The translations under genes were made by a program, and so were the position numbers. DNA of 64,000 bases from an uncultured Paraburkholderia sp. (GTDB taxonomy: Bacteria > Pseudomonadota > Gammaproteobacteria > Burkholderiales > Burkholderiaceae), in NCBI GenBank assembly GCA_940746715.1, contig CALNWN010000001.1, positions 310,001 through 374,000 on the forward strand. The letters run 5' to 3'. The notes below the pieces were generated by a model. That model was not told where the DNA came from. It worked only from the letters and a program-made list of their open reading frames with translations, and ran no database searches. Below are positions 59,663-64,000 of this stretch, piece by piece. Each line of letters begins with the position of its first letter. Within the stretch, counting starts at the first letter, position 1.

Positions 59663-59823
59663 CATTTGCTCCTTGAGTCCCGTCTGTGTTCCGTCTGTCA
59701 CACGCCGCCCGCACTTCGATGCCGGCGGCAAGAATTCGTTTCAACGTTATGCGCATTTTTTACGGCCAACGCGCTGAGCGCCGCTCCAGCCCTGGCCGGC
59801 GCCCCACTACAACGTCGCGGCTT

Positions 59824-59857
59824 AAAAAAGGGGGCCTGTAGAAAGCCCCCTTTTTTT
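59824..59857 (-). terminator. Rho-independent terminator/attenuator between rpsB and tsf
   Basis: AAAAAAGGGGGC-ctgtagaaa-GCCCCCTTTTTT stem with A/T tracts on both sides. Confidence 0.8.
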
Positions 59858-59875
59858 GCCGGACACGGGGCAGCT

Positions 59876-60628
59876 TTACGCCTCCGAGTTGACCTCGACG
59901 AACTCGTCGCCGTCGTCGCCACGGGCAGCCTGCACCACTTCGTTGACCGCGTTCGCACGGCCTTCGAGGATCGCGTCGGCCACGCCGGCCGCGTACAGGG
60001 CGACAGCCTTGCTCGCGTCGTCGTTACCCGGGATCACGTAGTCGATGCCTTCCGGCGAGTGGTTCGTGTCGACCACTGCGATAACCGGCACGCCGAGCTT
60101 GTTCGCTTCGGTCACGGCAATCTTGTGGTAGCCGACGTCGACCACGAAAATCGCGTCAGGAATACCGCCCATGTCCTTCACGCCGCCGATCGACTTTTGC
60201 AGCTTGAGCATTTCGCGTTCGAACAGCAGCGCTTCCTTCTTGCTCATGCGCTCGGTTTCGCCAGCTTCCAGCGCTGCTTCCATGTCCTTCAGGCGCTTGA
60301 TCGAAACCTTCAGCGTCTTGAAGTTGGTCAGCATGCCGCCGAGCCAGCGTGCGTTCACGTACGGCATGCCGGCGCGCTGTGTTTCCTGGGCGATCGTGTC
60401 GCGCGACTGGCGCTTCGTGCCGACGAACAGAATGGTGCCGCGATTCGCCGCCAGCTGACGCGCATATTTCAGGGCGTCGTTGTACATCGGCAGCGTCTTT
60501 TCGAGGTTGATGATGTGAATCTTGTTGCGATGACCAAAAATGAAGGGGGCCATCTTCGGGTTCCAGAAGCGCGTTTGGTGACCGAAGTGGACACCGGCTT
60601 CCAGCATCTGACGCATGGTAACTGCCAT
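59876..60628 (-). CDS. rpsB: 30S ribosomal protein S2
   Basis: [45 protein letters not shown]... Confidence 0.98.
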   Translation of the reverse strand: MAVTMRQMLEAGVHFGHQTRFWNPKMAPFIFGHRNKIHIINLEKTLPMYNDALKYARQLAANRGTILFVGTKRQSRDTIAQETQRAGMPYVNARWLGGMLTNFKTLKVSIKRLKDMEAALEAGETERMSKKEALLFEREMLKLQKSIGGVKDMGGIPDAIFVVDVGYHKIAVTEANKLGVPVIAVVDTNHSPEGIDYVIPGNDDASKAVALYAAGVADAILEGRANAVNEVVQAARGDDGDEFVEVNSEA

Positions 60629-60908
60629 GAAAATCTCCGCGAGGGTTGGGTCTTAAGCCGGCTGCCGTATCCGCCGCGCTGCCCTGCACGCTTGTGCTGT
60701 AAGGCAGAGCGCCGCGACCACCCTGGGTGCGCCGGCTTGCGAGTTTGCCGCCTGGATACTACGTTCGACCCGCGGCTCAGGCGATAGCGCCACGGGAAGC
60801 TTCGAACCGCCCCTCGCTGCTCATCATTGCCCCAGCTACTTCCTACTTCCCCCGGGACAACGTGAACAACCACAGCAAAGACCAAAAGAGGGATCGGCTT
60901 AGCCAAAC

Positions 60909-60938
60909 ATTATAGCATGGGACTATCGGCCGACTCAA
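60909..60938 (-). promoter_or_regulatory. sigma-70-like promoter, probable rpsB-tsf promoter
   Basis: Minus strand TTGAGT-N18-TATAAT about 280 nt upstream of the rpsB start, leaving a long leader. Confidence 0.6.
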
Positions 60939-61187
60939 CCCGCGCGGTAGCTCCCATTGCGGGCCGCGGGTTGCACCCTGCGGTTCCCGGGCGCAATTGA
61001 AAGCCCAGAACACAGGCGGGCGCAGGCAAAGCGGGCCCTATCCGCGAAGGTGACACAAACTGGGGGCAAACCGCAAACAAGCGGCCCGAAAAGCACATCG
61101 CCACAGCACCCGAACCCGGGCAAAAGACTGCGGCACAGGGAATATGGTGCGATAATCTCGCAATAAATCGCATTTCAGGCCCGACTC

Positions 61188-61997
61188 ATGGCTATCACGC
61201 TCAAAAACGAACACGATATCGCGCAAATGCGCGTCGCCTGCAGACTTGCGAGCGAAGTGCTCGACTACATCACCCCGTTCGTCACCGCCTGTGTCACGAC
61301 CGGCGAACTCGACCGCCTGTGTCACGAATACATGCTGAAGGAACAGGGCACCGTGCCCGCGCCGCTGAACTATCAGCCGCCCGGCTACCCGCCCTACCCC
61401 AAGGCCACCTGCATCTCCGTGAACGACGTGATCTGCCACGGCATTCCCGGCGACAAGACGATCAAGAACGGCGACGCGCTCAATATCGACATCACCGTCA
61501 TCAAGGACGGTTATTTCGGCGACACGAGCCGGATGTTCATTGTCGGCGAGGGCTCGATTCTCGCCAGACGCCTCGTGCAGACCACTTTCGAATGCATGTG
61601 GCTCGGCATCGACCAGGTGCGCCCGGGCGCGCACCTCGGCGACATCGGCCATGCAATCCAGAAACACGCCGAGGCGCAAGGCTACAGCGTGGTGCGCGAG
61701 TATTGCGGCCACGGCATCGGCACCGTGTTTCACGAAGACCCGCAGATTCTGCACTACGGCCGCCCCGGCACCGGCCTCGAACTGCAGGCGGGCATGATCT
61801 TCACCGTCGAGCCGATGATCAACGCCGGCCGCCGCGACATCCGCACCATGCCGGACCAGTGGACCGTCAAGACGAAAGACCGCAGCCTCTCGGCGCAATG
61901 GGAACACACGGTGCTCGTGACGGAAACCGGCTACGACGTGCTGACCGTCTCCACAGGCACGCCCGCGCGCCCGCCGGTCGTCGCCGCCACGGCCTGA
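61188..61997 (+). CDS. map: type I methionine aminopeptidase
   Basis: MAITLKNEHDIAQMRVACRLASEVLDYI...YCGHGIGTVFHEDPQ. Confidence 0.97.
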   Translation: MAITLKNEHDIAQMRVACRLASEVLDYITPFVTACVTTGELDRLCHEYMLKEQGTVPAPLNYQPPGYPPYPKATCISVNDVICHGIPGDKTIKNGDALNIDITVIKDGYFGDTSRMFIVGEGSILARRLVQTTFECMWLGIDQVRPGAHLGDIGHAIQKHAEAQGYSVVREYCGHGIGTVFHEDPQILHYGRPGTGLELQAGMIFTVEPMINAGRRDIRTMPDQWTVKTKDRSLSAQWEHTVLVTETGYDVLTVSTGTPARPPVVAATA

Positions 61998-62027
61998 CCG
62001 CATTCGTCTCTTTACCGCCCGCCGCTC

Positions 62028-64000
62028 ATGAGTAGTGTTCCAGCCGTCGCCCCATCGCATGCCACGTCACTCAAGGCGGACTACAAAGTGGCCAAAGCCC
62101 AGTTGCTGGAACGCTTCAGGACCGCCACCAAAGTCGAGGCGTTGATGGCGGCGCTTGCCCGCACCACCGACGACTCGCTGCGCGCCGCTTGGAACACCTG
62201 CGAACTTCCGGCCGACCTCGCGCTACTCGCGGTCGGCGGCTATGGGCGCGGCGAACTGGCGCCGCATTCGGACATCGACATTCTGGTGCTGCTGCCGGAC
62301 GCGCCGTTCGAGCATCTCGAAGCGCGCATCGAGCGGTTCATCAGCCTCGCGTGGGATCTCGGGCTCGAACTCGGCAGCAGCGTGCGCAGCGTTTCGCAGT
62401 GTCTCGAGGAAGCCGCCAACGACGTGACCGTGCGCACGTCGCTGCTCGAGGCGCGGCGCATCACGGGCAGCGCCGCCCTCTTCGACGACTTCGCGAAACG
62501 CTACCGCGAGGCGCTCGACCCGAAAGCGTTCTTCTAGGCCAAAGTGCTGGAAATGCGCCAGCGCCATGCCAAGTTCCAGGACACGCCCTACGCGCTCGAG
62601 CCCAACATCAAGGAAAGCCCGGGCGGCTTGCGCGATCTGCAACCCATTCTCTGGGTCACTCAGGCGGCCGGTTTCGGCAGCAGCTGGCGCGAACTCGAAG
62701 CGCGCGGGCTCATCACCGAGCGCGAAGCACAGGAACTGCGGCGCAACGAAGGCTTCCTGAAGTCACTGCGTGCACGCGTGCACGTCACCGCCGGCCGTCG
62801 CCAGGACATTCTGGTATTCGACCTGCAAACGCCGGTGGCAGAGAGCTTCGGCTACCACCCGACTGCCACCAAGCGCGCCAGCGAACAGCTGATGCGCCGC
62901 TATTACTGGGCGGCCAAGGCCGTCACGCAGCTCGCCACGATTCTGATCCAGAACATCGAGGCGCAGTTGTTCCCGAGCACGAGCGGCATTACGCGGGTGT
63001 TGTCGGACCGTTTCGTCGAAAAGCAGGGCATGCTCGAAATTGCCAGCGACGACCTGTTCCAGCGCGAGCCGAACGCCATTCTCGAAGCCTTCCTGCTCTA
63101 CGAGCAGACGCCCGGCGTGAAGGGTTTGTCGGCGCGCACGCTGCGCGCGATCTACAACGCCCGCGACGTGATGGACCAGCACTGGCGGCGCGATCCGGAA
63201 AACCGGCGCCTTTTCATGGACATCCTGAAGCAGCCGGCCGGCATCACGCACGCGCTGCGCCTCATGAACCAGACGAGTGTGCTCGGACGTTATCTGCTGA
63301 ACTTCCGGCGCATTGTCGGCCAGATGCAGCACGACCTGTATCACGTCTACACGGTCGATCAGCACATTCTGATGGTGCTGCGTAATCTACGGCGCTTTGC
63401 GGTCGCGGAACACGCGCACGAATATCCGTTCTGCAGCCAGTTGATCGTCAGCTTCGACCGGCCATGGGTGCTCTACGTCGCGGCGCTCTTCCACGATATC
63501 GCCAAGGGCCGCGGCGGCGACCACTCGACGCTCGGTATGGCCGACGCGCGGCGCTTCTGCCGCAACCACGGCATCGAAGGCGAAGACGGCGAACTCGTTG
63601 GTCTGGCTGGTGCAACTAACCATGAGCCAGGTTGCGCAAAAGCAGGACACGAGCGATCCGGAGGTTATAAAGCGTTTCGCGGAACTGGTCGGCACCGAGC
63701 GCCGCCTGACGGCGCTGTATCTGCTGACGGTGGCCGATTCCGCGGAACGAGCCCCAAAGCTGGAACACGTGGAAAGGCAAGCTGCTGGAAGACCTGTACC
63801 GCGCGACGCTCGCCGTGCTCGGCGGCGCGCGGCCGGATGCGCACTCGGAACTCGAGTCGCGGCAGGAAGAAGCGCTCGCGCTGCTGCGCCTCGAAACCGT
63901 GCCGGAAGGCGCGCAGAAGGCGCTGTGGGACAAGCTCGACGTCGGCTATTTTCTGCGCCACGACGCCGCCGACATTGCGTGGCAGACGCGCTTGCTGTAC
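62028..64000 (+). pseudogene. glnD: [protein-PII] uridylyltransferase GlnD, amber plus frameshifts; runs off the window
   Basis: [26 protein letters not shown] nucleotidyltransferase motif; TAG at 62535-62537 ([13 protein letters not shown]...), HD motif [15 protein letters not shown], frame breaks ~63605 and ~63735. Confidence 0.88.

Noticed and set aside
58784-60787. 667-aa plus-strand ORF
   Set aside because: Antisense to tsf and rpsB; shadow ORF.

Overview
This 64 kb window is GC-rich and looks like a Burkholderiaceae chromosome (Paraburkholderia/Caballeronia-like by synteny and protein character; inference). It has two contrasting halves. About 31.5-62 kb carries the conserved core: guaA, guaB, rnfH/ratA, smpB, qmcA, ppsA/ppsR and the block rnhB-lpxB-lpxA-fabZ-lpxD-skp-bamA-rseP-dxr-cdsA-uppS-frr-pyrH-tsf-rpsB // map-glnD. 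Housekeeping ORFs there are full length. About 1-31 kb is accessory metabolism, transport and regulation, and is riddled with lesions: frameshifts, in-frame nonsense codons, internal deletions and gene-gene fusion junctions. I count roughly 30 lesions in that part. The few lesions in the core half fall in dispensable genes (a DMT permease, nfeD, a TrmH-family methyltransferase, glnD). Uniform sequencing error would not spare essential genes, so the best reading is active genome erosion, as in a host-restricted Burkholderia symbiont, though this needs read-level confirmation. Main points: (1) at least four of seven in-frame nonsense codons fit CCAGG->CTAGG changes, a Dcm-type 5mC deamination signature or a methylation-linked basecalling artefact; (2) both glnD and an assimilatory nitrate reductase are broken; (3) an intact IclR regulator is fused in frame to a truncated ABC permease; (4) three identical-architecture operators (TCTATCT-N6-AG(A/G)TAGA) link a TetR gene to an ohr gene whose start codon reads ACG. 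I found no IS element, prophage, CRISPR array, rRNA, recognisable tRNA or defence system, and no clearly new multi-gene system.
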